Source: DATLNF01 sp963765815 (GTDB lineage Bacteria; Actinomycetota; Actinomycetes; BP-191). From it: a DNA stretch of 64,000 nt. A model generated the notes under the pieces. It was not told where the DNA came from and searched no databases. It saw only the letters and a list, made by a program, of their open reading frames with translations. Of this stretch, positions 8,554-17,792 are shown in pieces; position 1 is the stretch's first letter, and every line of letters begins with the position of its first letter. Both the position numbers and the translations under genes were made by a program. The stretch lies in NCBI GenBank assembly GCA_963765815.1, contig CAVXXT010000008.1:496001-560000 (forward strand). The letters run 5' to 3'.

Positions 8554-9552
8554 ATGTCCGTGCCCGGCCCGGCGTCGCCCGTCCCGGCGCTGACGGTCGC
8601 GGCCGTCGCGCGGCGGCTCGGGGTCGCGCCGTCGACCCTGCGCACCTGGGATCGGCGCTACGGCCTCGGCTCCACGGGGCGAGCGGCGGGCGAGCGGCGC
8701 CGCTACACGCCGGAGGACCTGGCCCGGCTGGAGCAGATGCGCCGGCTCATCCACTCCGGCGTCTCACCCGCCGATGCGGCCCGGCTCGCGCTCGAGCCGC
8801 CCGCCGACGGTGACGCCGCTCCGGCGGCCGCCGTGCCCCGCGGCCTGCCGACCTCGACCGGACGGCTGCTGGTCATCGACGACGAGCGGGCCGGTCGCGG
8901 CGGCGGCCCCGGCGGGCGGATCCTGGCGCTGCCACGTGCGGCCGGCGCGGTGCGCGGCCTGTCCCGCGCCGCGATGAGCCTGGACTGCGCCGCGGTGGAG
9001 GACATGGTCGCCGAGTCGCTGCGCGCCAGCGGTGTGATCGACACGTGGGACCACCTCGTGGCGCCCGTCCTCCGTGCCGTCGGGGAGCGCTGGGCGGCGA
9101 CGGGCGAGGGGGTCGAGGTCGAGCACCTGGTCGCCGAGGCGGTCGCCGCGGCCTTGCGGGTCACCCGCGACGCGCACCGGCCGCCGCCGACCGCCCGGCC
9201 GGTGCTCCTGTGCTGCGTGGCCGGCGAGACGCACAGCCTGCCGCTCCATGCGCTGGCCGCCGCGCTGGCCGAGCGCGGTGTCGCCGCCCGGCTGCTCGGC
9301 GCGGCGGTGCCGGACGCCGCGATCGTGTCCTCGGTACGGCGTACCGGGGCGTCGGCCCTGTTCGCCTGGTCGCACGAGCCGGCGACCGCCCGCGCAGGCT
9401 TCCTGCGCGACCTGCCGGCCATGCGCCCGCCGACGTCGGTGCTGCTCGGCGGGCCGGGGTGGGACCCGTCCGCGATCCCGCCGCCGGCGACCTACGCGCA
9501 CGACCTCGGCGAGGCGGTGCACCTCGTGCAGCTGGCCGCCGGGCTCGGGTGA
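8554..9552 (+). CDS. MerR-family regulator with cobalamin-type sensor domain (CarH/LitR-like)
   Basis: A 332-residue protein. Residues 12-80 form a MerR DNA-binding domain (VAAVARRLGVAPSTLRTWDRRYG, then RRYTPEDLARL). Residues 140-205 match the four-helix cap of B12 photoreceptors and include the diagnostic W-x9-EH motif (W180, E190, H191). The C-terminal Rossmann-like domain has E225-x-H227 in GETHSLP, close to the E/DxHxxG loop that ligates cobalamin, with a proline where glycine is usual. CarH/LitR proteins bind adenosylcobalamin and leave DNA in light. That role is inferred here, and the changed loop leaves cofactor binding open. The gene is divergent from whiD across a 147-bp region. Confidence 0.78.
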   Translation: MSVPGPASPVPALTVAAVARRLGVAPSTLRTWDRRYGLGSTGRAAGERRRYTPEDLARLEQMRRLIHSGVSPADAARLALEPPADGDAAPAAAVPRGLPTSTGRLLVIDDERAGRGGGPGGRILALPRAAGAVRGLSRAAMSLDCAAVEDMVAESLRASGVIDTWDHLVAPVLRAVGERWAATGEGVEVEHLVAEAVAAALRVTRDAHRPPPTARPVLLCCVAGETHSLPLHALAAALAERGVAARLLGAAVPDAAIVSSVRRTGASALFAWSHEPATARAGFLRDLPAMRPPTSVLLGGPGWDPSAIPPPATYAHDLGEAVHLVQLAAGLG

Positions 9553-9603
9553 CCGGCGTACCGCTATCCTCCGTGCACGCGAACAAGGGGTGAAGGAGGA
9601 CGC

Positions 9604-10515
9604 GTGGCCGAGGAGCTCGGACAGCTGCTGGCGGCGGGGGAGCGCGCGGCGTTCCACGGCCCGCCGGCCAAGGCTGTCGACGCGCTGGAGAAGGCGCGCG
9701 CCGCGGCGGAGGCCGCGTCGCTGTCCGCCGAGACCAGCGCCGCGAGCTGGCTGCTCGGGCTCGCGCTCGGCGCGTCCGGCCGCTACGGCTCGGCCATCAC
9801 CCGGCTGACCCCCCTGCTCGAGGCCGGCGAGGACACGGGCGCGACCAAGGAGGCCAAGCTGTTCGGCAGCCTGGCCGGCGCGAGCCTGGCCTCGGTACGC
9901 CGCCAGCTCGGCCGGCACAGCGAGGCACGTGACGCCGACCAGCGCGGGCTGGCGCTGTCCGAGGGCGGGGAGGCGGCGTTCGCCTGCCGGCTCGGCCTGG
10001 CCGCCGACGCGGTCGGCCTCGGCGAGACCGAGGCCGCGCACCGCGAGATGGACGCCGCCGCCGTGCTGCTGCCCGAGCGGCCGACGGAGTGGTGGCGCCA
10101 GCGGACCCGGTTCGACTGGGTGCGGGCCGAGGTGGCTCTGCTCGAGGAGGACCCGGAGACTGCGATCGGCGCTGCGGAAGCCGCTGTCGAACGGGCTGAG
10201 CGCGCCCGGGCGCCACGACACGTGGCGAAGAGCCTGCTCTTCCAGGGCGTCGCGCAGGTGACGTCCGGGATCGACGACGGCGCGACCTCGCTGCGCCGCG
10301 CCTCGACCCTGGCCGAGGGCCTGGGCGCGCTGCCGCTCGTCTGGTCGGCGCGAGCCGTCCTGGGTGCCGTGCTCATGGGCGTGGACGACGTCGAGAGCGC
10401 CGCGTCGCTGGGCGCCGCCCGCTCGGTCGTGCTCACCATCGCCGGCGACCTGCCCGACGACCTGCGGGCCGACTGGCTCGGGCGACCGGACATCGCCGCC
10501 CTCCTCGAGGGGTAG
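9604..10515 (+). CDS. TPR-like helical repeat protein, function unknown
   Basis: A 303-residue, Ala- and Leu-rich protein made almost entirely of paired helices of about 34-40 residues with the small-residue spacing of tetratricopeptide repeats, for example ASWLLGLALGASGRYGSAI and AEVALLEEDPETAIGAAEAA. There is no signal peptide or membrane segment. TPR proteins usually act as scaffolds for protein contacts; the partner is unknown. The GTG start follows a strong AAGGAGG five bases upstream. It lies between the MerR sensor and the degenerate kinase-BldM pair, all on the same strand. Confidence 0.7.
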   Translation: MAEELGQLLAAGERAAFHGPPAKAVDALEKARAAAEAASLSAETSAASWLLGLALGASGRYGSAITRLTPLLEAGEDTGATKEAKLFGSLAGASLASVRRQLGRHSEARDADQRGLALSEGGEAAFACRLGLAADAVGLGETEAAHREMDAAAVLLPERPTEWWRQRTRFDWVRAEVALLEEDPETAIGAAEAAVERAERARAPRHVAKSLLFQGVAQVTSGIDDGATSLRRASTLAEGLGALPLVWSARAVLGAVLMGVDDVESAASLGAARSVVLTIAGDLPDDLRADWLGRPDIAALLEG

Positions 10516-10715
10516 AGCGGAGCGGAAGGCGCACGACCAGGCTCCCGGCGGTCGCCTGACGTCGGCGCACCCGGGCCGCGCTCCGGGTGAAACGCCTGAC
10601 CGCGTGCCTCGTGCGGTTGCACACTGGGCGGGTGGTCCGGGCCTCTATGGTCCAGAAGGGCCATTTCTGCCGAATGGGCTTGAGGTGACCGGGGTGGCGC
10701 GCCGATGCACTTCTC

Positions 10716-11318
10716 GTGACCCCGGCCCCGGCTCGACCCGTCGTCGCGTGCGACGGCGCGCTCATCGGCGCGGCGATGGCTGACCCTGTCCTCGCTGCCG
10801 AGGCGGAGCGCGGCCGGCTCGCCGACCAGCTGCACGCGGGGCTGCTGCAGTCCCTCGTCGTCGTACGCCACGCCGTCGCCCGGGAGCAGCAGCCGCGCGC
10901 GGCTGCTGCGGCACCCGGGCTGCCCACGGCCGACGAGGCGCTCGCCGACTGCCTGGCGGAGACCCGACGGCTGGTGTGGCACCTGCGCCCGCGCACCCTC
11001 GACGCCGGCATCGACCGCGCGCTCGACGCGCTCGCGCAGCGGCTCGCCGACGACGGCCGGTGCCTCTTGCGCGTCGACGTGCTCGATGGCGACGAGCTGT
11101 CCGCCCCGCAGGCGGCAGCCGTCTACCGCGTCGTCCAGGCCGTCTGCCTCGCCTCGTCCTCCGGCGCGCCTCTCGCGGTCGCGGTTGCCCCCGGCGCAAT
11201 CGGCTTCGTCGTCCGGGTGAGCGGGTACGACGACAGCATGGAGGCTGACGGCGAGGTCAGCGAATGGGCGCGGCGAGCAGCGACGTACGACGTCGCGGTG
11301 GAGATGGTGCGCTCATGA
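10716..11318 (+). CDS. Degenerate histidine-kinase-like protein coupled to the BldM-type regulator
   Basis: A 200-residue soluble protein. Residues 29-55 resemble the dimerisation helix of NarL-type kinases, with DQLHAGLLQS placing a candidate phospho-accepting histidine at 40. A second helix carries ETRRLVWHLRPRTLD, typical of the HisKA_3 group. The C-terminal part follows the order of a HATPase domain, but the N, G1 and G2 boxes are not recognisable, so ATP binding is doubtful. It has no sensor or membrane segment. The stop overlaps the regulator start (ATGA), so the two proteins are made in step. It may be a binding partner or phosphatase of the regulator rather than a kinase. The 200 bp upstream contain an imperfect inverted repeat, GGCCATT-N7-AATGGGC. 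Confidence 0.68.
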   Translation: MTPAPARPVVACDGALIGAAMADPVLAAEAERGRLADQLHAGLLQSLVVVRHAVAREQQPRAAAAAPGLPTADEALADCLAETRRLVWHLRPRTLDAGIDRALDALAQRLADDGRCLLRVDVLDGDELSAPQAAAVYRVVQAVCLASSSGAPLAVAVAPGAIGFVVRVSGYDDSMEADGEVSEWARRAATYDVAVEMVRS

Positions 11319-11941
11319 CGACCGTGCTGGTCTGCGACGACCACCGGATCGTGCGGGAGGGTCTCGGCGCGTTCGTCGCCGACGTGCCGGGGGTCGACAC
11401 TGTCCTCACCGCGGCCAGCGGCGAGGAGGTCCTCGCGCGCTACCTCTCCGACAAGCCCGACCTGATCCTCATGGACGTCCAGATGCCCGGCCTCGGCGGG
11501 CTGGAGACGACCCGGCGCCTGCTCCGCGAGCACCCCGAGGCGACCGTCATCATGCTGACGGCCGCCGACGACCGCGATCACGTCGCGTCGGCGATCACCG
11601 CCGGCGCGCGCGGCTACCTGGTCAAGGACGTCTCCCGCGAGGAGCTGTGTGCCGCCGTGGCGCACGCGCTCGACGGCCGCGACCTGGTCGAGCCGTCGAT
11701 GCGGCGCGCCTACGCGGAGCGGATCCAGCGCACCTCCGAGACGCACATCCCGCTCACCGAGCGCGAGCTGCAGGTGCTGCGCGGCATGAGCCAGGGCAAG
11801 AGCAACTCCGAGATCGGCAAGGAGCTGTTCCTCTCCGAGGACACCATCAAGACCCACGCGCGGCGGCTGTTCCGCAAGATGGACGTGAGCGACCGCGCCC
11901 AGGCCGTCGCCAACGGCTTCCGCCAGGGCCTCGTCTCTTAG
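11315..11941 (+). CDS. bldM: NarL/LuxR-type response regulator, BldM-like
   Basis: A 208-residue regulator with a receiver domain (D8, D9, D54, T82, K104) and a LuxR helix-turn-helix at about 145-200 (LTERELQVLRGMSQGKSNSE, then LFLSEDTIKTHARRLFRKM). The start MTTVLVCDD, the block LILMDVQMPGLGG and the HTH closely follow Streptomyces BldM, a developmental regulator that works without phosphorylation and pairs with WhiI. The Asp corresponding to BldM D54 is retained. The neighbourhood with whiD, guaB and guaB3 supports orthology. What differs is the kinase-like gene fused to it by an ATGA overlap, which Streptomyces bldM lacks. Confidence 0.82.
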   Translation: MTTVLVCDDHRIVREGLGAFVADVPGVDTVLTAASGEEVLARYLSDKPDLILMDVQMPGLGGLETTRRLLREHPEATVIMLTAADDRDHVASAITAGARGYLVKDVSREELCAAVAHALDGRDLVEPSMRRAYAERIQRTSETHIPLTERELQVLRGMSQGKSNSEIGKELFLSEDTIKTHARRLFRKMDVSDRAQAVANGFRQGLVS

Positions 11942-12004
11942 CGCCCTGCGCGAACTGCGCGGCGCGGGTAGCGGTGCGCGTGCTCAGCCGGTCGCACAGT
12001 TCGA

Positions 12005-12388
12005 CTACTCGGGGGAGGACTCCGCGGCGTCGAGGGCGCCGTCGGAGAAGCCGCGGGCGTAGTCCCAGCTCACGTAGTCGCTCGGGTCGGGTGAGAACGC
12101 CGGCTCGTGCACCCGGGTCTGCCCCTCGTCGAGGAGGTGCCGCAGGTTGCTGCGCAGCAGGTCCCAGCCGAAGTAGTGCGCCTCGTGGCAGTCGTCGCAG
12201 TCGACGACCAGGCCGCGTACGCCGCGTGGCTCGAGCAGCGCGCGATAGACCTCGAGGTCGGACAGGTCGGTGAGGACGTCCTCGCGCTCCTCCGGCGACA
12301 GCGGCTCGGCAACCTCGTCGTCGTCGAGCGCGGCGGCCGGGTCCGCCGGGTCTCCGGCGAACGGGTCGATGGGCTGGTCGTCGTTCAC
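12005..12388 (-). CDS. DUF5319 family protein
   Basis: A 127-residue acidic soluble protein of unknown function, conserved next to guaB in actinobacteria. The N-terminal 40 residues are Asp/Pro-rich and probably disordered. The core carries VVDCDDCHEAHYFGWDLLRS, whose CxxC plus His could bind a metal. The GTG start has no ribosome-binding site but lies seven bases after a TAGCGT box. It is divergent from guaB across 113 bp, so the two may share control. Confidence 0.85.
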   Translation of the reverse strand: MNDDQPIDPFAGDPADPAAALDDDEVAEPLSPEEREDVLTDLSDLEVYRALLEPRGVRGLVVDCDDCHEAHYFGWDLLRSNLRHLLDEGQTRVHEPAFSPDPSDYVSWDYARGFSDGALDAAESSPE

Positions 12389-12395
12389 GGCTCAC

Positions 12396-12401
12396 ACGCT
12401 A
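12396..12401 (-). promoter_or_regulatory. -10 box (TAGCGT) for leaderless DUF5319 gene
   Basis: On the minus strand TAGCGT is seven bases before the GTG start. This fits a leaderless transcript. Confidence 0.42.
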
Positions 12402-12461
12402 CCCGCATCGGACACGCCGCTCGCCCCGTTCCGGGCGCGCAGGGGACGCAGATCCATCGGG

Positions 12462-12467
12462 TAAACT
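12462..12467 (+). promoter_or_regulatory. -10 box (TAAACT) upstream of guaB
   Basis: TAAACT lies 34 bp before the guaB ATG, leaving a short leader with GGAAGG as ribosome-binding site. No clear -35 is seen at the expected distance. Confidence 0.4.
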
Positions 12468-12501
12468 GAGCCGCCTTCACCCCGCAGGGACGGAAGGTCT
12501 C

Positions 12502-14010
12502 ATGGAGCCCACGGACGACGCCGCCGGCGTCCCCGAGAAGTTCGCGATGGTCGGCCTCACCTTCGACGACGTGCTGCTGCTGCCTGACGCGTCGGACGTC
12601 GTGCCGAGCGAGGTCGACACCTCGACCCGGCTCTCCCGCAACATCACGCTGCGAGTCCCGCTGCTGTCCTCCGCCATGGACACCGTGACCGAGGCGCGGA
12701 TGGCGATCGCGATGGCTCGACAGGGCGGCGCCGGGGTCCTGCACCGCAACCTGTCGATGGAGGACCAGGCCTCGCAGGTCGACCTGGTGAAGCGGTCCGA
12801 GGCCGGCATGGTCAGTCACCCGGTGACCTGCTCGCCGGAGGACACCCTCGCCGATGTCGACCGGCTCTGCGGTCGCTACCGGATCTCCGGCCTGCCCGTC
12901 GTCGACACGAGCGGTGTCCTCGTCGGGATCGTCACCAACCGCGACACCCGCTTCGAGAGCGACATGACCCGCCGGGTCGCCGACGTGATGACGCCGATGC
13001 CGCTGATCACCGCGCGGGAGGGCGTCTCCGGCGAGGAGGCGCTGCACCTGCTCCAGACCAACAAGGTCGAGAAGCTGCCGATCGTCGATCGCGACGGCCG
13101 GCTCACCGGCCTGATCACGGTCAAGGACTTCGTCAAGCGCGACCAGTACCCGCTCGCGACCAAGGATGCCGACGGCCGCCTCGTCGTCGGTGCCGCCGTC
13201 GGCGTCGGCGACGACGCGTTCAAGCGCGCGCAGCTGCTCGTGGACGCCGGGGTCGACTTCGTCGTCGTCGACACCGCGCACGGCCACTCCAAGGCCGTGC
13301 TCGACATAGTCGCCCGGCTCAAGTCCACGACGTCCATCGACGTCATCGGCGGCAACATCGCGACCCGCGCCGGCGCCCAGGCGCTGATCGACGCCGGCGC
13401 CGACGGCGTGAAGTCCGGAGTTGGACCGGGTTCGATCTGTACCACCAGAATCGTTGCGGGAGTGGGGGTTCCGCAGGTCACGGCGATCTACGAGGCGGCG
13501 CTCGCGGCGCGGGCGGCGGGGGTGCCGGTCATCGGCGACGGCGGGGTGCAGTACAGCGGCGACATCGCCAAGGCGATCGCGGCCGGGGCCGACACGGTCA
13601 TGCTCGGCAGCCTTCTCGCCGGCGTCGAGGAGACGCCAGGCGAGCTGATCTTCGTGCACGGCAAGCAGTTCAAGTCCTACCGGGGCATGGGCTCGCTCGG
13701 CGCGATGCAGAGCCGGGGCGCCAACCGCTCCTACTCCAAGGACCGCTACTTCCAGGACGACGTGCTCTCCGACGACAAGCTCGTGCCCGAGGGCATCGAG
13801 GGGCAGGTGCCCTACCGCGGCCAGCTCTCCGCGGTCGCGCATCAGCTGGTCGGCGGCCTGCGCGCGGCGATGGGCTACTGCGGCGCAGCCACGATCGGCG
13901 AGCTGCAGGAGAAGTCCAAGCTGGTCCGGATCAGCTCGGCCGGGCTGCGCGAGAGCCACCCCCATGACGTGCAGCTGATCGCCGAGGCACCGAACTACTA
14001 CCAGCGCTGA
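12502..14010 (+). CDS. guaB: IMP dehydrogenase GuaB
   Basis: Catalyses the NAD-dependent oxidation of IMP to XMP, the committed step to guanine nucleotides. It has 502 residues. Residues about 100-215 hold two CBS domains that sense adenine and guanine nucleotides. The catalytic loop GVGPGSICTTR carries the nucleophile C313, and the flap MGSLGAMQSRGANRSYSKDR is complete. The ATG follows GGAAGG. guaB3 follows after 35 bp on the same strand and guaA lies 4 kb on, with a FIST-kinase pair and a GNAT gene on the other strand between. Confidence 0.97.
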   Translation: MEPTDDAAGVPEKFAMVGLTFDDVLLLPDASDVVPSEVDTSTRLSRNITLRVPLLSSAMDTVTEARMAIAMARQGGAGVLHRNLSMEDQASQVDLVKRSEAGMVSHPVTCSPEDTLADVDRLCGRYRISGLPVVDTSGVLVGIVTNRDTRFESDMTRRVADVMTPMPLITAREGVSGEEALHLLQTNKVEKLPIVDRDGRLTGLITVKDFVKRDQYPLATKDADGRLVVGAAVGVGDDAFKRAQLLVDAGVDFVVVDTAHGHSKAVLDIVARLKSTTSIDVIGGNIATRAGAQALIDAGADGVKSGVGPGSICTTRIVAGVGVPQVTAIYEAALAARAAGVPVIGDGGVQYSGDIAKAIAAGADTVMLGSLLAGVEETPGELIFVHGKQFKSYRGMGSLGAMQSRGANRSYSKDRYFQDDVLSDDKLVPEGIEGQVPYRGQLSAVAHQLVGGLRAAMGYCGAATIGELQEKSKLVRISSAGLRESHPHDVQLIAEAPNYYQR

Positions 14011-14045
14011 CCGCAGGTCGCGCTTCCGCCGGCAGAGGGGCACAC

Positions 14046-15221
14046 GTGGCAGAGGTAGAGATCGGGATCGGCAAGAGCGGTCGGCGGGCCTACGGCTTCG
14101 ACGACATCGCGATCGTGCCGTCGCGGCGTACCCGCGACCCCGAGGACGTCTCGATCACGTGGGAGATCGACGCCTATCGCTTCGAGCTGCCGCTGCTCGC
14201 CAGCGCCATGGACGGGGTCGTCTCGCCCGCGACAGCGATCGAGATCGGCAAGCTCGGCGGGCTCGGCGTCCTCAATCTCGAGGGCCTGTGGACCCGGTAC
14301 GACGACCCGACGGAGATCTTCGCGGAGATCGCGCAGCTCGACGACGAGACGGCGACGAAGCGGATGCAGGAGCTCTACGCCGAGCCGATCAAGGAGCACC
14401 TGATCGGCCAGCGGATCGCGGAGATCAAGGCTGCGGGCGTGGTGACCGCCGCGTCGCTCACGCCGCAGCGCACCGTGCAGTTCCACAAGACGGTGATCGA
14501 GTCCGGGGTCGACATCTTCGTGATCCAGGGGACGGTGGTGTCGGCCGAGCACGTGTCCAGCCGCAGCGAGCCGCTGAACCTGAAGAAGTTCATCGCCGAG
14601 CTGGACGTGCCGGTCATCGTCGGCGGCTGTGCGACGTACCAGGCGGCGCTGCACCTGATGCGCACGGGTGCAGCGGGTCTGCTCGTCGGTGTCGGTCCGG
14701 GGCACGCGTGCACGACGCGCGGCGTGCTCGGCGTCGGAGTGCCGATGGCGACGGCGATCGCCGACGCGGCGGGCGCGCGACGCGACTACCTCGACGAGTC
14801 CGGCGGCCGCTATGTGCACGTCATCGCCGACGGCGGCATGCGCACCGGTGGCGACATCGCCAAGGCGATCGCCTGCGGCGCCGACGCGGTGATGGTCGGC
14901 TCGCCGCTCGCGCGCGCGGTCGAGGCGCCGGGTCGCGGCTACCACTGGGGGATGGCGACGTTCCACCCCGACCTCCCGCGCGGCACCAGGGTGCAGACCT
15001 CGACGCTCGGCACGCTGAAGGAGATCCTCGTCGGACCGGCGCCGGTCAACGACGGGACGATGAACCTGCTCGGCGGGCTGCGCACGTCGATGGCGACGAC
15101 CGGCTACTCCAACCTCAAGGAGTTCCAGCGGGTCGAGGTCATGGTCGCGCCTGCGCTGATGACCGAGGGCAAGTCGCTGCAGCACTCGCAGGGCGTCGGC
15201 ATGGGGGCGAGCTCCCGCTAG
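14046..15221 (+). CDS. guaB3: GuaB3 family IMP dehydrogenase-related protein
   Basis: A 391-residue TIM-barrel protein of the GuaB3 family, found in actinobacteria directly after guaB. It lacks the CBS domains. The cysteine loop is present as GVGPGHACTTRG, and ASAMDGVVSPATAIEIGKLG near the N-terminus is typical. Family members have been linked to GMP reductase or IMP dehydrogenase activity, and the sequence does not decide between them. The GTG start follows AGAGG. The stop overlaps that of the convergent acetyltransferase gene by four bases. Confidence 0.93.
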   Translation: MAEVEIGIGKSGRRAYGFDDIAIVPSRRTRDPEDVSITWEIDAYRFELPLLASAMDGVVSPATAIEIGKLGGLGVLNLEGLWTRYDDPTEIFAEIAQLDDETATKRMQELYAEPIKEHLIGQRIAEIKAAGVVTAASLTPQRTVQFHKTVIESGVDIFVIQGTVVSAEHVSSRSEPLNLKKFIAELDVPVIVGGCATYQAALHLMRTGAAGLLVGVGPGHACTTRGVLGVGVPMATAIADAAGARRDYLDESGGRYVHVIADGGMRTGGDIAKAIACGADAVMVGSPLARAVEAPGRGYHWGMATFHPDLPRGTRVQTSTLGTLKEILVGPAPVNDGTMNLLGGLRTSMATTGYSNLKEFQRVEVMVAPALMTEGKSLQHSQGVGMGASSR

Positions 15222-16021
15222 GCGGACGGCTCGGTGGCCGGGTCGACCCAGACCACCCAGGGCACTCCGGTCCGGAAGCCGAGCCGGCGATAGACCGGGT
15301 AGCCGTCCTCGGTCGACTGCAGGTGCGCGACCTTCCCACCGGCCGCAGCGCCCGTGCGTACCGCTGCCGCGGTGATCGCCGCGCCGAAGCCGCGGCCGCG
15401 CCATTCCGCGAGCGTGCCGACCGCGAAGATCCCGGCGTCGACGCCGGTGACGAAGACGGCGGCGGCGCAGACGACCTGCCCGTCGACTGCGCCGACCAGC
15501 ATCGCCATCCGCGGGTCGGTGCCCACGACCGAGTACGGCGGGAACTCAGACGCGATCTCCCGGGCCATCCCGAACGCGCCGACCTGGACGTCGACGTAGC
15601 CGGCCCAGTCCGCCGCGGACTCGATGGTCCTGATGCGCAGGTCCGCCGGCGCGGGCGGCTGCGCGATGTCCGCCACCGCCACGGACATCCCCGGCCGCTG
15701 CACATGTTGGACGTAGCCGAGCGCGCCGAGCGCGGACTCGACCGCCGGCAGGCGGCCGTCGGGCAGGTCCACCCCGGTGCTCGGCGCGCCCCGCTCGAGC
15801 CGGGTCGCGGCTGACCATCGCAGGGCGGCGACCGGGTCGTCCGGGTCGCGTACGACGAACGCCGGGTTCAGCGGCGCGAACGGCAGCCCGCTCGCGGCGA
15901 CCACGACGCCGTCGTGCTCGGCGTACACGCCGCCGGGCAACGACTCGGCGAGCCAGGTCCACGCGCCGACGAACGCGCGCGTCTGCCCCCCGGCGTCGTC
16001 CGCCATCGCACCTACCGACAT
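15218..16021 (-). CDS. GNAT-family N-acetyltransferase
   Basis: A 267-residue protein with a C-terminal GNAT fold. The acetyl-CoA loop is at EWRGRGFGAAITAAAV, and STEDGYPVYRRLGFRTG is the closing motif. The N-terminal 120 residues form a second, more degenerate GNAT-like half (VVAASGLPFAPLNPAFVV). The substrate cannot be told. The ATG lies six bases after a TAGGCT box and has no ribosome-binding site; a second ATG five codons later is possible. Confidence 0.8.
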   Translation of the reverse strand: MSVGAMADDAGGQTRAFVGAWTWLAESLPGGVYAEHDGVVVAASGLPFAPLNPAFVVRDPDDPVAALRWSAATRLERGAPSTGVDLPDGRLPAVESALGALGYVQHVQRPGMSVAVADIAQPPAPADLRIRTIESAADWAGYVDVQVGAFGMAREIASEFPPYSVVGTDPRMAMLVGAVDGQVVCAAAVFVTGVDAGIFAVGTLAEWRGRGFGAAITAAAVRTGAAAGGKVAHLQSTEDGYPVYRRLGFRTGVPWVVWVDPATEPSA

Positions 16022-16027
16022 CTGCGC

Positions 16028-16033
16028 AGCCTA
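16028..16033 (-). promoter_or_regulatory. -10 box (TAGGCT) for leaderless acetyltransferase gene
   Basis: On the minus strand TAGGCT lies six bases before the ATG. It overlaps the stop codon of the upstream kinase gene, so this gene may be both read through from that operon and started here. Confidence 0.42.
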
Positions 16034-17790
16034 GAGCCGCAGCCCTGCTTCGGTCTCCTGCTCCTCCTCCTCGAGGAGGTCGGCAACGCGGCGACGTGCA
16101 CCCGGGATGCCGCGCGGCTCCGGGAGCTGGTCGGCGACGTGGTTCACCGGAACGCTGAGGGTGAACTCGACGGAACCGCTGTCGGACCGGACGTCGATCC
16201 GCCCGTGTATGGCCTCTGCCAGTCGGGCTGCGATGTAGAGCCCGAGCCCAACGCCCAGGAGGTGGCCGCGCTGCCGCGCTGGAACGGCAGGAACAGCGTC
16301 GCCAGATCCAGGTCGGCGGGGAGCGTGCCCACGTTGGTGACGCAGAGCAGCAGTTCGTGGCCGACGACGCTCGCGCGTACGTCGATCGTCGTGCCGGCCG
16401 GGGAGTGGGCGATCGCGTTCTCCACGAGGTTGCCGATGACGTCCTGCAGCGCGATCGTGTCCACGTCGACCTCGATGTCCGGCAGCTCGTCGACGACCAC
16501 CCGGCCGGTCACCTCGAACCCGCAGAGCGCGGCCGCGACGACCTGACGCAGCTCCGCCCGCTGTCGGGCGCCGGCGAGCTCGGCCCGCGCCCCGCGCAGC
16601 AGCCGGTCGATGAGCCGCTCGAGGTCGCGGCCACGAGAGAAGGCCGCCTGCAGCATCTGGTCCCGGACGTCGGGGGGGATCGCCTCCGGGTGGTTCTGCA
16701 AGGTCCGGATCGTCCCCATGATCACGGTGAGCGGCGTCTTGAGCTCGTGGGACACCATCGCGAGGAACCGGTCCTTCGTGCGGTGCGCCTCGCGCAGCGC
16801 CTCGACGGTCCGCGCGTCGGTCAGCGCCAGGCTGGCGTGCTCGGCGAACGCGAGCAGCGCCTCCTGCTCCTGGGGGCTGTACCTGCGGCCGGGCTGGTAG
16901 CTCGCGACCACGAGACTGCCGCACGGCTTGCCGTCATGGTGGACCGGCGCGGCCATCGCGGCGACCAGGTCATGCGCGCGCAGCGCGGGGATCGCCGATC
17001 CCTCGTGCTGGTAGTCCTCGAAGATGACGAGCCGGTCCTCCGCGATGGCCCGTCCGCCCGCGCCCTGCCCGACCGCACCGCGCTGGAGGTCGTGCCGCAG
17101 CTGGTCGTCACCACCCCAGAGCGAGGCGAGGTAGAAGTACGCCGGGTCGTCCGGGTCGACCAGGCGCAGGCCGACCAGCTCCTCGCCGAGCAGCTCGCCG
17201 GCGCCGGCGGTGATCCCGTCCAGGACCTCCTGCAGCGGAGCGCGGTGCGATATCGAGCGCTGGATCCGGGCCAGCCGCTCGAGCAGTGACTGCCGCTCGG
17301 TGAGCGAGGTGACGAGCCGCTGACGCTCGAGACTCTGCCGCTCGGTCTCCGACCGCAGCGCGCGCTCCTCCTCGAGCAGCTGGATCAACCGCAGCGACTG
17401 GTGCAGCACCCGGCCCATAGCACGGACCACGTTGATCTCGACCGGCTCGAACGGCTCGAGCGACAGCCGGCCCAGCAGCAGCCGTCGGTCGCCGTCCTCG
17501 GCGAGGCGCACGACGAGGAACAGGCACGGACCCATCGTGGGCACGTCGACCGTGGTGGTCCGCCCCGACCGGGCCACGTCGTGGAGCAGCTCCTCCGGCA
17601 CGGCGTGCCGCGGGAATCCGATGGCACACAGCACCGTCTCGCCGTCGACGACCGCTCCGAACTCGCCGTCGAGGGCCTCCGCTGCCCGTTCGACGGCGCT
17701 GCGAAGTGCCGACTGCTGGTCCTCCGACGACGAGACGGCGGCGACGAACTCGGCGAGCTGATGGGTGGCCCAGTCCCCGCCGACCTGCAT
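16031..17790 (-). CDS. GAF-domain histidine kinase paired with FIST (apparent frameshift near 16268)
   Basis: A soluble sensor kinase of about 586 residues once one frameshift is corrected. The N-terminal ~130 residues look like a first GAF-like domain, followed by a coiled coil (LIQLLEEERALRSETERQSL). A GAF domain spans about 190-345. Then come the H-box MVSHELKTPLTVI and a HATPase with N-box NLVENAIAHS. After FLPFQRGSA the frame breaks. GVGLGLYIAARLAEAIHG, the G2 box, continues in the next frame if one G is added beside the GCGG run near 16266-16271. It starts two bases after the FIST gene, so the pair is surely co-transcribed. No response regulator adjoins it. The break is probably a sequencing error. 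Confidence 0.85.
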
Positions 17791-17792
17791 CG

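Noticed and set aside
12385..14043. Long open frame antisense to guaB
   Set aside because: Composition and position show it is a shadow of the guaB codons; no motif or ribosome-binding site supports it.
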